Shown here: piece by piece, positions 11,233-19,024 of the stretch
How positions within the stretch are numbered: position 1 is the first letter of the stretch
Layout of the letters: each line of letters starts with the position of its first letter
Origin: Sperchopsis tessellata
Lineage: Eukaryota > Arthropoda > Insecta > Coleoptera > Hydrophilidae
NCBI GenBank assembly: GCA_033557685.1
Contig: JAWQRN010000597.1
Coordinates: 1 to 28,000, forward strand
DNA length: 28,000 bases
Direction: 5' to 3'
Notes under the pieces: generated by a model
Database searches by the model: none
What the model was told of the DNA's origin: nothing
Seen by the model: only the letters and a program-made list of their open reading frames with translations
Program-made: the position numbers and the translations under genes

Positions 11233-11586
11233 CATATGTTTCAGATCAAATATTTATCATTGTTTATAAACTATCTATACCCTTGCACTTTAGCACAGTG
11301 GAAGGTTTTTGATTTATTGTTGACAACAGTTGTTGTTTTAGTGTGTCAAGGTCGGAGTTAGAGTTAGAACTTAATACAAAAATATTCACAAATTGTCCTC
11401 GTCTACGTTTTCTTAGATCTTAATATTAATTTCTGTTAATTAATGTATTAAATTTGATGACAAGCATAATTCTTATATGTGTTCATCTGCATCTAAATCT
11501 GATGTAGCGTGTTCTTCTAATTTTCGCAGAAATTGATACCGGAATCTATATCTATTAGAGCTTTTTGTACAAAGCATCGTAATTCG

Positions 11587-11682
11587 TAAAACGGGCATTG
11601 ATCTAAGTTTTCCGGAAGATAGCCGTGTATTGGCTTTTCTTTTTGCCGACGTTTCGTCTACCATTGCAGGGGACGTTATCAA
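11587..11682 (-). repeat. PLE terminus, subfamily B, with ribozyme-like start
   Basis: On the minus strand this starts with the ribozyme-like element (11682-11645) and continues GGCAAAAAGAAAAGCC, ACGGCTATCTTCCGG and AAAAC. The same string of blocks is found on the plus strand at 11870-11955 and 26069-26150 (AAAGCCAACACACGGTTATC, TCCCGGAAAACC, CCCGTGGAAGTATACGTAC). It differs from the subfamily of 16024-16047 and 27930-28000 but shares the CCGTGGAAGT end. Confidence 0.6.
11643..11682 (-). ncRNA. hammerhead-ribozyme-like motif (subfamily B)
   Basis: Minus strand, 5' to 3': TTGATAA (11682-11676) in the place of the core CUGAnGA, a short stem II with GTC (11674-11672) pairing GAC (11658-11656), GAAA (11655-11652), then CGTCGGC. 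PLEs are known to carry minimal type I hammerhead motifs in their terminal repeats. Here the first core C is T and the G of the GA pair is A, so cleavage activity is doubtful. The match to the GAC-GAAA-CGTC half is exact. Confidence 0.5.
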
Positions 11683-11726
11683 GACATGTAGCTCCTACAA
11701 TTGCTGTGCTAGAATAATATTCTATG

Positions 11727-11852
11727 ACTAGCACTTTTGAGAGTTACATATTAGTCAATAATAAGCACTTTTTAGAGCTAGTTGGCATCCACACCTATTA
11801 ATTTTAAGAGCTACATGGCAGTTTACACGTAGCACTTTTAAGAGCTATATGT
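11727..11852. repeat. tandem array of ~33-bp units with palindromic core
   Basis: Four degenerate units carry GCACTTTTGAGAGTTACAT (about 11731), GCACTTTTTAGAGCTAG (11765), ATTTTAAGAGCTACATGG (11801) and AGCACTTTTAAGAGCTATA (11831), spaced 33-35 bp. The core TAGCACTTTTAAGAGCTA is nearly its own reverse complement, so the array reads similarly on both strands. It lies exactly between two inverted PLE subfamily B termini. Confidence 0.7.
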
Positions 11853-11955
11853 CTTGTGCCCTGCAACGGTGTCCGCAAAAAGAAAAACCAATAGAAGGTT
11901 GTCTCCCGGAATATCTGGAGATATTTACTGAGGTCTTGGAAATCTACGTACAGAA
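11853..11955 (+). repeat. PLE terminus, subfamily B, ribozyme core deleted
   Basis: TCTTGTGCCCTGCAACGG (11852-11869) corresponds to the stem II region of the minus-strand copy at 11682-11660 (CTTGATAACGTCCCCTGCAA), but the GAC-GAAAC part is missing and the sequence jumps to GTCCGCAAAAAGAAAAACC. It continues with TCTCCCGGAATATCTGG and AAATCTACGTAC, parallel to 26094-26147. It is inverted relative to the copy at 11587-11682. Confidence 0.55.
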
Positions 11956-12087
11956 TCTAAGTTCTACTATAAATTATGTTTTACTGAATGCTTTGTAAAA
12001 TTAATAAATATGCTCAATATTTGACCTGAATTACATACATTTTCGGTATTCGGTATTTCTGCATTAATACTGGTTTTCAAACACTGA

Positions 12088-13120
12088 AAAAATTATATAT
12101 GAACAGAGTCGCTGTATTCTAAAGCTTTATAATACAGGGATTCTAAAACGATAATATTACTAAGCTACTAATGAGAGCATAAAAAACAAAACAAAAATAT
12201 ATCAAAATGCCATTACGTTAAGACATTTCAGAGTGTTCATTCTAATTCTAAATGGCATTTGCGCAAAATTATCATTCATATTTTAACCAAAAGCATTTAA
12301 AATCATAAAAGTTTAACACTTGCTAAGAAATCAACGCAACAGATTTACAAAAGTTTTAAACAAAGTCGTTTATTCAAATATTCACGTGCTATTTGTTTGA
12401 AACTTTTCCCATTTTCTTTTGATGGTATCCGCACAATCTTGACCTACATCTATAAATCTGTTTATTCTTTTCTTTATACTTCCTTTTACTTTTACATTGG
12501 ACCAATTCAGTAGCCGGTTCCTATTCACACTCTTGAGTCTACACGACCACGCTTCACGCTTGTGAAAAGGGTTCATACATTTTACTACCCCCGATAAAAA
12601 GGTCCGTATAAAACATGAATAATTGTCCATACAATTACAAAGCGATCTACGTAACCATACAAAAGTAAAATCACTATTTGTTTTATTAAAAAAGCATTTT
12701 TTTAAATCATTTGCATTTTCATATGTGAAAGTATTATTTAACAAAATGCTCTTAGCTTATGGTTAGATTCTTTATTTTGAAGTTAGTAACCTCAACATTT
12801 TTGGATTGTAGCAGGGAGACTAAACGGCAGGATCAACCATCTAAATAATATCCACGCTAAGCGTTGTTAAACCACTACAAGCGTTCGAACATCACAAAAC
12901 CGGCCCAGCACTTGTGATAACTTGCAAGAACTGCCAGAAAAATCAAGGTTACTGGTACTATTAAACGTTATATCATCCATATAAACAGTCTTTAGTTTGA
13001 CATTTCTAACAAAGGAGGCTTATGGCCCACAACTTTCTATAGTAATTTCACTAGGTCTACCAAAAAAATATTTTGTTTAAAATTATGCTGATTGAATTTA
13101 ATTTAGCAGCTGACGTAATA
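12088..13120. other. unassigned A+T-rich stretch
   Basis: Apart from the ORF at 12382-12744, described separately, I see no repeat end, RNA gene or recognised coding fragment. Confidence 0.35.
12382..12744 (-). CDS. unrecognised 120-codon ORF
   Basis: The longest ORF in the window that is not attributable to a known element or its antisense. The product would be Lys/Arg-rich, with several Cys residues in the middle (LCNCMDNYSC) and a basic C-terminal half (KVKGSIKKRINRFID ... IKRKWEKFQ). There is no signal peptide, membrane segment or recognised domain. In A+T-rich DNA a chance ORF of this size is possible. It could be a coding piece of an unidentified transposon. Confidence 0.2.
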   Translation of the reverse strand: MLNNTFTYENANDLKKCFFNKTNSDFTFVWLRRSLCNCMDNYSCFIRTFLSGVVKCMNPFHKREAWSCRLKSVNRNRLLNWSNVKVKGSIKKRINRFIDVGQDCADTIKRKWEKFQTNST

Positions 13121-13124
13121 TTAA

Positions 13125-13300
13125 TTACACCTGTTTCGTCTAACACTATAAAGCAAATTTTGTAAAACATAGTGCTATTAAATGAAATAAACTTCCACAG
13201 TTATTATCTATATAATAAATGTTGCCTCCTCTGACAGTGCCAAGCGTTAGATCCCCTACACTATTTCCACCCGGAAACAACATTTGTATTATGCATGGTA
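13125..13300 (-). repeat. broken PLE termini, two partial copies
   Basis: The plus strand contains TGTTTCGTCTA (13130-13140), a weak match to the ribozyme half seen at 11652-11660; then AAACTTCCACAGTTATTATC and ATAATAAATGTTG (13187-13221) followed by CTCTGACAGTGCC; then an inverted piece CCACCCGGAAACAACATTTG (13267-13286). All blocks belong to the subfamily A terminus, but they are rearranged, with one piece in opposite orientation. Confidence 0.45.
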
Positions 13301-13965
13301 TTTCTAACATTTGTGAAGAGTGCACATTTTGTACTAACTAACCCGTCCCAATACCGCTTGCTTAAATAGCTGCTCGCATAGCTTCTCAAATATTCTTAAC
13401 TGCCTCTGACTTCCTATAACGCTAGTTTATAAGGCTGAATTCGGTTACAGAATTTTGAACATTCCTACCGTTAAGGAAGTTTATAATAAATCGTAGGGCT
13501 ATTCTTTGTGATATTCATTTCGTTAAATAACTACACACATAAGACCGTTCATTAAGAATGAAACCATCTGCAAACTCATACTTTAAACGTTAATATGACC
13601 TTAAGCTTTCAAATAGTTAGACTCCCCAATGATTATCCAGTAGCTTGTTGTTGGTATATATTTTCTGATAATCATAGGATTTTCTTCTTCTTCAGACCGA
13701 ATAGTAACATTCTTTCTGATATATTTTTCTATGTACGGTTGTATATCTTAATACTTCCTATCTTAAACTTTGATATGGTAGGAAATAAGTTTGTCTTCAT
13801 ATTCCCACTGGTACTTTTTGTGCTTATATTTAACGTCGTCGTAAAATTAAATAATACGAATAATAATCCTTCTGAATTAACCCGAAGTGGCTTTAAAATA
13901 TTTGTTCTTTGAATTTCACTTGCATTTAATAGAATGGATTTTGTTATCAGAAAACCTCTTCATGT
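13301..13965. other. unassigned; hydrophobic short ORF
   Basis: A 105-codon plus-strand frame at 13595-13912 is rich in Phe, Ile and Leu, as expected for translated A+T-rich DNA, and matches nothing I know. No other feature is supported. Confidence 0.3.
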
Positions 13966-14345
13966 ATTTCAGTGACATGAAATACGTTTCTTCCTCCGTG
14001 ACCATCTAAATGATTCAGTCTTATCCAACGTCTTTTTAGCAGCAACGCATTTGTTTGTTGCTCCGGAAACGCAGCATTATCTTGAGATTGCGAATCATCT
14101 ACGGGTATACTGGCGAAAAGGAACTAGACATCGAATCTGACCATTAAGTCCATGGGAACTAGTCTTATACTTGAAATCTGTTCTAGAAAATGGTAAGAGT
14201 CTAGCATGTAGGACTCCGATCGCCCTACGAAATTGTTAAGTAACGGGGTGAGAAATCGGTTGAAGAGGGATTCAGGAATCGTTGGGAATGATCTTCTGTA
14301 CTTGTGGATCAAGGGTAGATCTTTTGATGACATTGGTAATCAATT
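13966..14345 (-). pseudogene. PLE reverse transcriptase fragment, inverted copy
   Basis: Minus strand 14333-14124 reads MSSKDLPLIHKYRRSFPTI, PESLFNRFLTPLLNNFVGRS, DSYHFLEQISSIRLVPMDLM and VRFDV, the PLE RT fingers-to-palm segment ending in motif A. Compared with the copy at 14623-14870, the part encoding VYGLPKIHKP ... SPTYKLA is missing between PESL and RFLTPLLN. After motif A the frame continues as SIPVDDSQSQDNAAFPEQ and then into sequence with no PLE resemblance down to about 13970, so the rest of the RT is absent. Confidence 0.65.
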
Positions 14346-14664
14346 TCTCTATTTTCGATGTTCACAATATCTACTCTTGATCCACAAGTGCAGAAGAAGA
14401 TCATTCCCCGCGATTATCGAATCCCTCGTGTATATGGTCTACCTAATATTCACAAACCTTTGATGCCCCTTCGACCGATTGTCAGTACAATAGGGTCTCC
14501 CACATATAAATTGGCACGATTTCTCACCCCGTTACTTAATAAATTCGTAGGACGATTTTCTTCCGCACATGTGGATCAAGAGTAGATATTTTGAACTTCG
14601 AAAATAGAGAAATTGGTTACCAATGTCATCAAAAGATCTACCGTTGATCGACAAGTGCAGAAGA
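14296..14664. repeat. inverted repeat within the PLE cluster
   Basis: The segment 14296-14389 (CTTGTGGATCAAGGGTAGAT ... ATCTACTCTTGATCCACAAG) recurs as its reverse complement at about 14569-14664 (GTGGATCAAGAGTAGATATT ... ATCTACCGTTGATCGACAAG). In addition, each segment has inverted ends of its own, built around the junction of two opposed RT copies. The result is a minus-plus-plus arrangement of the same RT block within 900 bp. Confidence 0.8.
14346..14590 (+). pseudogene. PLE reverse transcriptase fragment, fingers
   Basis: The plus frame 14358-14585 reads STLDPQVQKKIIPRDYRIPR, VYGLPNIHKPLMPLRPIVST, IGSPTYKLARFLTPLLNKFV and GR. This is the best preserved copy of the PLE RT block YGLPKIHKP ... 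LRPIVSxxGSPTYxLAxFL. It stops at GR, before the palm, and joins an inverted segment. Confidence 0.75.
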
Positions 14665-15520
14665 TCATTCACAAGGATTCTCGAATCCCTCGTTTATATG
14701 GTCTACCTAAGCTACATAAACCTTTCATGCCGCTTCTACCGATTTCTCATCCCGTTACTTAATAAATTAGTAGGGCGATCCGAGTCCTACATAAGAAACT
14801 CTTCTGATTTTCTATAACAGATTTCTATTATAAAACTAGCTCGTACATACTTAATGGTCAGCTTCGATGTCGAGTCCTTTTCACCAGTATACCCCCGGAT
14901 GATGCTATTAGCATCATCAACGACCTACTGTGTTTGTATGAGGTCCATTTATTTCCAATTTAGGGACCATTTCTGCGATCAAACATCTGGAGCTGCTACG
15001 GGTTCTCCGTTGTACCCTGTAGTCAACATTTTTATGGAAACATTTGAGTAATTGGCATTATCTTCCTCGATATATAGCCCAAATGTTGGTTTCGTTACGT
15101 GGATGACACGTTTCTTAAATGGTCGTCGGGACTAGACGCACTAGGTACCTTCTTAGATCGCATAAACTCCCAACCCCAATATTCATTTTAAGATGGAGAT
15201 TGAGGCATCAAGCTCCCTTCATTTCTTAGATTTATTGTTGAAACGTATATAAGATCATTGTCTCACCCTTGTCAGAAAATGTATGTGATTAATTATCAAG
15301 TACAGCGAATTTTCAAGTTGTGTGACACAACTCTGCTTTCCCAGGAGTTGCGAACGGTCAATAAGACGTTTCAGGAATCCATCCATCGCTGGCAAAAATA
15401 CTTCCGAGGTGAAAGCTACAGCTTATTTGCCATTCGTCAAGGATTCGACCTACAAAATTGCCCGCATACTAAGGAAATTTGATATCAAAACAGTATACTC
15501 CCTAATCTAAAAGATTTCGC
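14623..15520 (+). pseudogene. PLE-2 reverse transcriptase, longest copy
   Basis: Following the frame shifts, the order is fingers (FLIPLLNKLVGRSESYIRNS), motif A at 14854-14871 (MVSFDVES, catalytic Asp codon 14866-14868), the motif B region (FRDHFCDQTSGAATGSPLYP then VVNIFMETFE, 14956-15050), motif C at 15090-15113 (WFRYVDDTF, Asp pair 15102-15107), FKMEIEASS-type sequence to about 15215, and the thumb to about 15510 (TYKIARILRKFDIKTVYSLI). Motif B normally reads GxAMGSPLSP. This is the only RT in the window that keeps its YVDD, but at least three frameshifts and several stops prevent a full protein. The endonuclease follows directly. Confidence 0.78.
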
Positions 15521-15544
15521 AAGTTCTCCTTTCTTCAAAAGATG

Positions 15545-15760
15545 TCATCCCGTTGTAAAGCGAAGGAGTTTATCAGATCTCTTGTTTCTGTGGTAAGGTG
15601 TATATCGGAGAAACTAAGCGACACGTTTAAAGGAGCACGAACAATCAGACGTAACGTAACCATTATGTTCCAAGATACTAAGAAAATTCAGAGAAGCCAT
15701 TGAGGTTTATAATCTCCCCAATAATATTAATAGGGACGATGGTATTTAAATTCCCATCGC
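15545..15760 (+). pseudogene. PLE-2 GIY-YIG endonuclease
   Basis: The frame from 15564 reads GVYQISCFCGKVYIGETKRH and a stop follows at the next codons. Both GIY (as GVY) and YIG are present, as is the CxC pair typical of PLE endonucleases. In other frames, EHEQSDVT (about 15635), FREAIEVYNLPNNINRDDG (about 15690-15740) and FPSLGG follow, the usual C-terminal landmarks. It is broken by at least two frameshifts. Confidence 0.75.
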
Positions 15761-15927
15761 TTGGAGGATCACCATCGCCATTTCTCCCCCTGCACTCGAT
15801 AACAACCGTCCGAATTGAACGGCTCCACCCTAGTGCACAGCCCCCAATCCAGTCCTTGCCTATATAAGCATGATCCGGCCAAGTTTGAAATAATGGATTG
15901 AATTCATTTGTTGAAGTAACATAATCG

Positions 15928-15966
15928 TCTTGAAAATGTCCTTAAAACAGTAGACGAAACGTCGGC
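15928..15966 (+). ncRNA. hammerhead-ribozyme-like motif (subfamily A)
   Basis: TTGAAAA (15930-15936) stands where the hammerhead core CUGAnGA is expected. GTC (15938-15940) can pair with GAC (15953-15955) across the loop CTTAAAACAGTA, then GAAA (15956-15959) and CGTCGGC follow. The motif lies between the PLE endonuclease and the 3' terminus, where PLE hammerheads are known. The same two core positions are changed as in the subfamily B motif (first C to T, G to A). Confidence 0.5.
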
Positions 15967-16047
15967 ACTTATCAGAGCCTCTTTACGGTTTCAACCCGGA
16001 AACAACATTCATATAGATAATCACCGTGGAAGTCTATTACATTTAAT
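15955..16047 (+). repeat. PLE-2 3' terminal repeat (subfamily A)
   Basis: After the ribozyme-like core come AGAGCCTCTTTACGGTTTCA, ACCCGGAAACAACATTCATA and CCGTGGAAGTCTATTACATT plus TAAT. The last 24 bases (16024-16047) are identical, in reverse complement, to 27930-27953, which fixes the element's end near 16047. Confidence 0.75.
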
Positions 16048-16189
16048 AACCTATATCTTATTTCTCTCGTTACAATTTCCTATATGCAATTTATGAAACT
16101 TAGTTGTAAAACTGCTGTGATTAAGCTTATTGAGGTTCAAAGTTTCATGTTTTCTTCTTTTAAATAAAAAGACAAACTGGATATTTCTA

Positions 16190-16820
16190 ACGCGCAAGTA
16201 CACTAGACTATGTACCCGAAATCATAGGACGTGCATTTGGAATCAATGAATCTACTGTTCGCACTATTTGTTCAACATTCAAGGACTTTGGCAACAAAAA
16301 ATATGAAATATACAGAAGCATATCCTAGTTGATGGCAACATAATCAAGCATACAGCTATTTATATCTTACAACGCTTACAAGATGAGAATGACAGTAATA
16401 AAGTTTTGAAATTTAATGCTAGTAAGGGGTGGTTCGATAAGTTTTACAAGTGCTGCAATTTTCACACCATCAAATTTACTGGTGAATTTGTAAGTGCCGA
16501 ACAGGTTTCAGCTAACCAGTATGCTTCTGAATTATTAAACTTAATTCAGACAGAAGGGTACTCGCCGAAGCAGGTTCTTAACGCAGATGAGACGGGCCTG
16601 TACTGGAAAAGGATAGCTAACCGAACCTTTATTTAAAAGGATGAAACAAAGGCTCCAGGTTTTAAAGTTTCTAAGAATATGTATGAATGTTGTTTCCGGG
16701 TGGAAACCGTGTAGAGGCTCTGACAAGTGCCGACGTTTCGTCCGATATTTTCTAAGGATCGTTTAACTTTGCTGCTTTGTGGAAATGGAGATTTTAAGTG
16801 CAAGTCCCCTCTGAAAATGA
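16190..16820 (+). pseudogene. pogo/Tigger-type transposase fragment (Tigger-1)
   Basis: The fragment starts with an HTH segment IIGRAFGINESTVRTICSTF (about 16220-16280), the psq-type DNA-binding helix of Tigger transposases. The frame 16406-16636 gives the CENP-B-like second HTH (ASKGWFDKFYKCCNFHTIKF) and LNADETGLYWKRI with the first catalytic Asp of the DDE domain. An in-frame TAA follows RTFI, then KDETKAPGFKVSKN. A 70-bp foreign piece intervenes and the transposase resumes as SKDRLTLLLCGN then GDFKCKSP (16755-16815). The remaining DDE domain and both TIRs are missing. Confidence 0.75.
16679..16748 (-). mobile_element. 70-bp PLE terminus fragment inserted in Tigger-1
   Basis: TTTCTAAGAAT (16668-16678) and TTTCTAAGGAT (16749-16759) flank the piece; removing it and one copy restores the transposase reading. 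The piece itself is PLE subfamily A terminus in minus orientation, from the second half of the ribozyme-like motif (GGACGAAACGTCGGC) to AACATTCATAC. Positions 16681-16718 are identical over 38 nt to 27963-28000. It lacks the last ~35 bp of the terminus and everything upstream of ribozyme stem II. Confidence 0.75.
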
Positions 16821-16829
16821 TTGGATTTT

Positions 16830-18915
16830 TAGTTTTTGTATGCATTATATTTTAGTTTTTTCGAATATAAACGTTAATTTTAAACTTTTGTTTTTAGTCT
16901 TAGGTAAATTTTGGATCTCAGCCCCTCTTTTGGTATTACTTCTTTGTTTCCATTTACGCAAATTTCATGTACGCAACAGAACCCTCGCGTACATGGGGGG
17001 TTTAGTGTATTTTAAAACGTTAAGGTCAAATCTACACGTTACGCGGGCATATGCCGTCTGACTTGCTGTTTCCAATTTCAGTACATGCGCTTTCGGTTTC
17101 TTCAACTGATAATGCGGTGATACTCCATAATACGTGTGTTTGAGTCATTTATCGGGCAATATAATAATTGTTCTTATACATAGACTTGAGGGAAGTACAG
17201 CGAGTTAAAAAATATAATAATTATAAGTGCACAATATCTTTGAAGAATTTGTCAAATTTTGACTTAGCGCTACCTTAGAGTTTAAGCAAGGTTGAAATAG
17301 CAACGGTCAACGTTGTATAAGAGTACCATTGTGGATAGCTAGCTACCAGTTTCTTGCACATTGAATGGTGGATTTTTTCCATAGTTACGCTATATATTAG
17401 TGTGCTGTTAATGCATTATGATACATTATGATGATAGTATTAGTTTTGGTCTAACTTTGGAATAAATATTTCAATTAAAAATATTTTATTTAAAAGTGTA
17501 TAAAAAGGGCGAAACTGATATTACCACTAATTTTAACTTCTTCCGATAAAGGGTGAAATACTGGATAAGATAACCCAGAATTCGAATCAAGTATACACCA
17601 CTGATTCAACTATACTGACATATTCATTCGAAAAATTAATCATACAAACTATTTTTCTGTGTCAATATTTACAACATAGGAAAAGATTATTTTGGAAATT
17701 TGTTAAAAATTGCAATTTTCTATTCTAAATTTGCTTGCCGCTCGGACGGAGTTATTAGTATAAGTAGGCATATGGGGGAAAAAAATTTTACTGAAACGCC
17801 CTCCAGCAAAAAATCTGCAACTAAGGGGTGGCTACTGCAATACGTAAATCAAGGAAACCTTGATTTACGCGCACGCTCAAAAATTGAAATTTTAAACATC
17901 TACATGGAATAATAAATATCCGTATTCCCAGAGCTAACAAGTTGAATAATTTCATCTGAATTATAGAAGCAGTGTACGCGGGATAGAAACCGGAAGTGTA
18001 ATATTTGCTTATGTACACTCAAATTTTCCTACGGATTGTATAAACCTAGCGCCTACTTTAAAATACATGACTTAAGCATTTTTTATGAAACACAAGCGGC
18101 TTAATTTTCTTTGCACACTGAAACTGATACGCCTGCCCTACACAAATGTTGGCCAGACTAAACATAATTCACTGCATATAAAGTACCATGCTGTTTTCAG
18201 ATGTTTTTAATGTGCATTCACTGACTTGATTGCATACTCTTTTAATTTGAATGCACTCATTGTGGCTATGCAATAAAATATGAAAACTAAACGTAGAAAA
18301 ATTGCATATAAACAATATTCATAAATTCGTAAACACCAGTTGAAGTTTAAAACTTGCCAATCATTTCTAATTTATTATTAAAAAATGTGCAATGTTTCAA
18401 TAAATTATTCACAAAAATATTTGTATCGTATATTAAACCAATTTTAAAACACTGGGATTTTTTTAGTAGACAAAACTAGTCTGCTCATTAAATTAGGTAT
18501 ATTTTTGAAATCTAAGCAATCCCATACCTTAGCGATCAACTTAGTTAAACATTATTAGGTATTTAGAAGAACTACGTTAAAAGTTGCCACTAACATACTA
18601 CAATTTGCTATATGAAGTAGTAGCTAATGCACGAAATAAATAGATATATCTTTTGTACGTATACATACAGTGATGTCATTTAAATTCTGTAACAACCTGT
18701 TTAAAAAAAAAACAAAATACCGAAAATTCATTTATTAATATTTTTGAGAAAGTTAAATATTATTTTTAGAACAACTACTTTCTCTATGGAATAGTTCACG
18801 CCGTTTTAGAGATGGGCAATAACGTTCTTTTTAAAGATCCGTTCACTTGTTTGAAGTGGTTTAATTATTTAATTTCATAATACAAGAGTATTATATGTTA
18901 TATTATATATGTTGT
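16830..18915. other. long unassigned stretch
   Basis: A few 60-87-codon frames (16798-17061, 17700-17912) show no motif. Apart from the small hairpin at 17843-17869, no gene, RNA or recognisable element is visible in this ~2.1 kb of A+T-rich DNA. Confidence 0.4.
17843..17869. repeat. perfect 12-bp hairpin
   Basis: CGTAAATCAAGG, spacer AAA, CCTTGATTTACG. It is a perfect inverted repeat with a 3-nt loop. No run of T follows and no function is apparent. Confidence 0.85.
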
Positions 18916-18921
18916 ATTATA

Positions 18922-18955
18922 AAGATGTCCCAACAAGAGCGGACCATTTAAATTT
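18922..18955. repeat. mariner left terminal inverted repeat
   Basis: Starts directly after the TA at 18920-18921 and pairs with 20153-20186 at 31 of 34 positions. Confidence 0.9.
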
Positions 18956-19024
18956 TAAATAAAACACAGGTTTTTTGAGAAAATACCGAAATTTTGATTT
19001 AATCTTAAAATAGACATGTGGAAA

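Larger units (their letters stand above)
10207..12087. mobile_element. possible hAT-like non-autonomous element, old, with insertions
   Basis: Near the left edge (10225-10315) the motifs AATACCGGTAATGC, GGATACCGGTACC and AATACCGGTATTT recur. Near the right edge (12045-12087) the strand reads CGGTATTCGGTATTTCTGC and ATACTGGTTTTCAAACACTG. Subterminal repeats of ACCGGTATT and an end of the form CAGTGTTTGAAAACC are common in hAT-superfamily elements. I could not match an 8-bp target-site duplication, the two ends align poorly, and no transposase is readable inside. The interior holds a foldback structure and PLE ends that would be later insertions. Confidence 0.25.

Noticed and set aside
11473..11682. 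69-codon minus-strand ORF
   Set aside because: Its start region is the ribozyme-like PLE end read as protein; the remainder has no motif.
13595..13912. 105-codon hydrophobic ORF, membrane-protein-like
   Set aside because: Phe/Ile-rich translation is expected from T-rich DNA; no family resemblance, no supporting signals.
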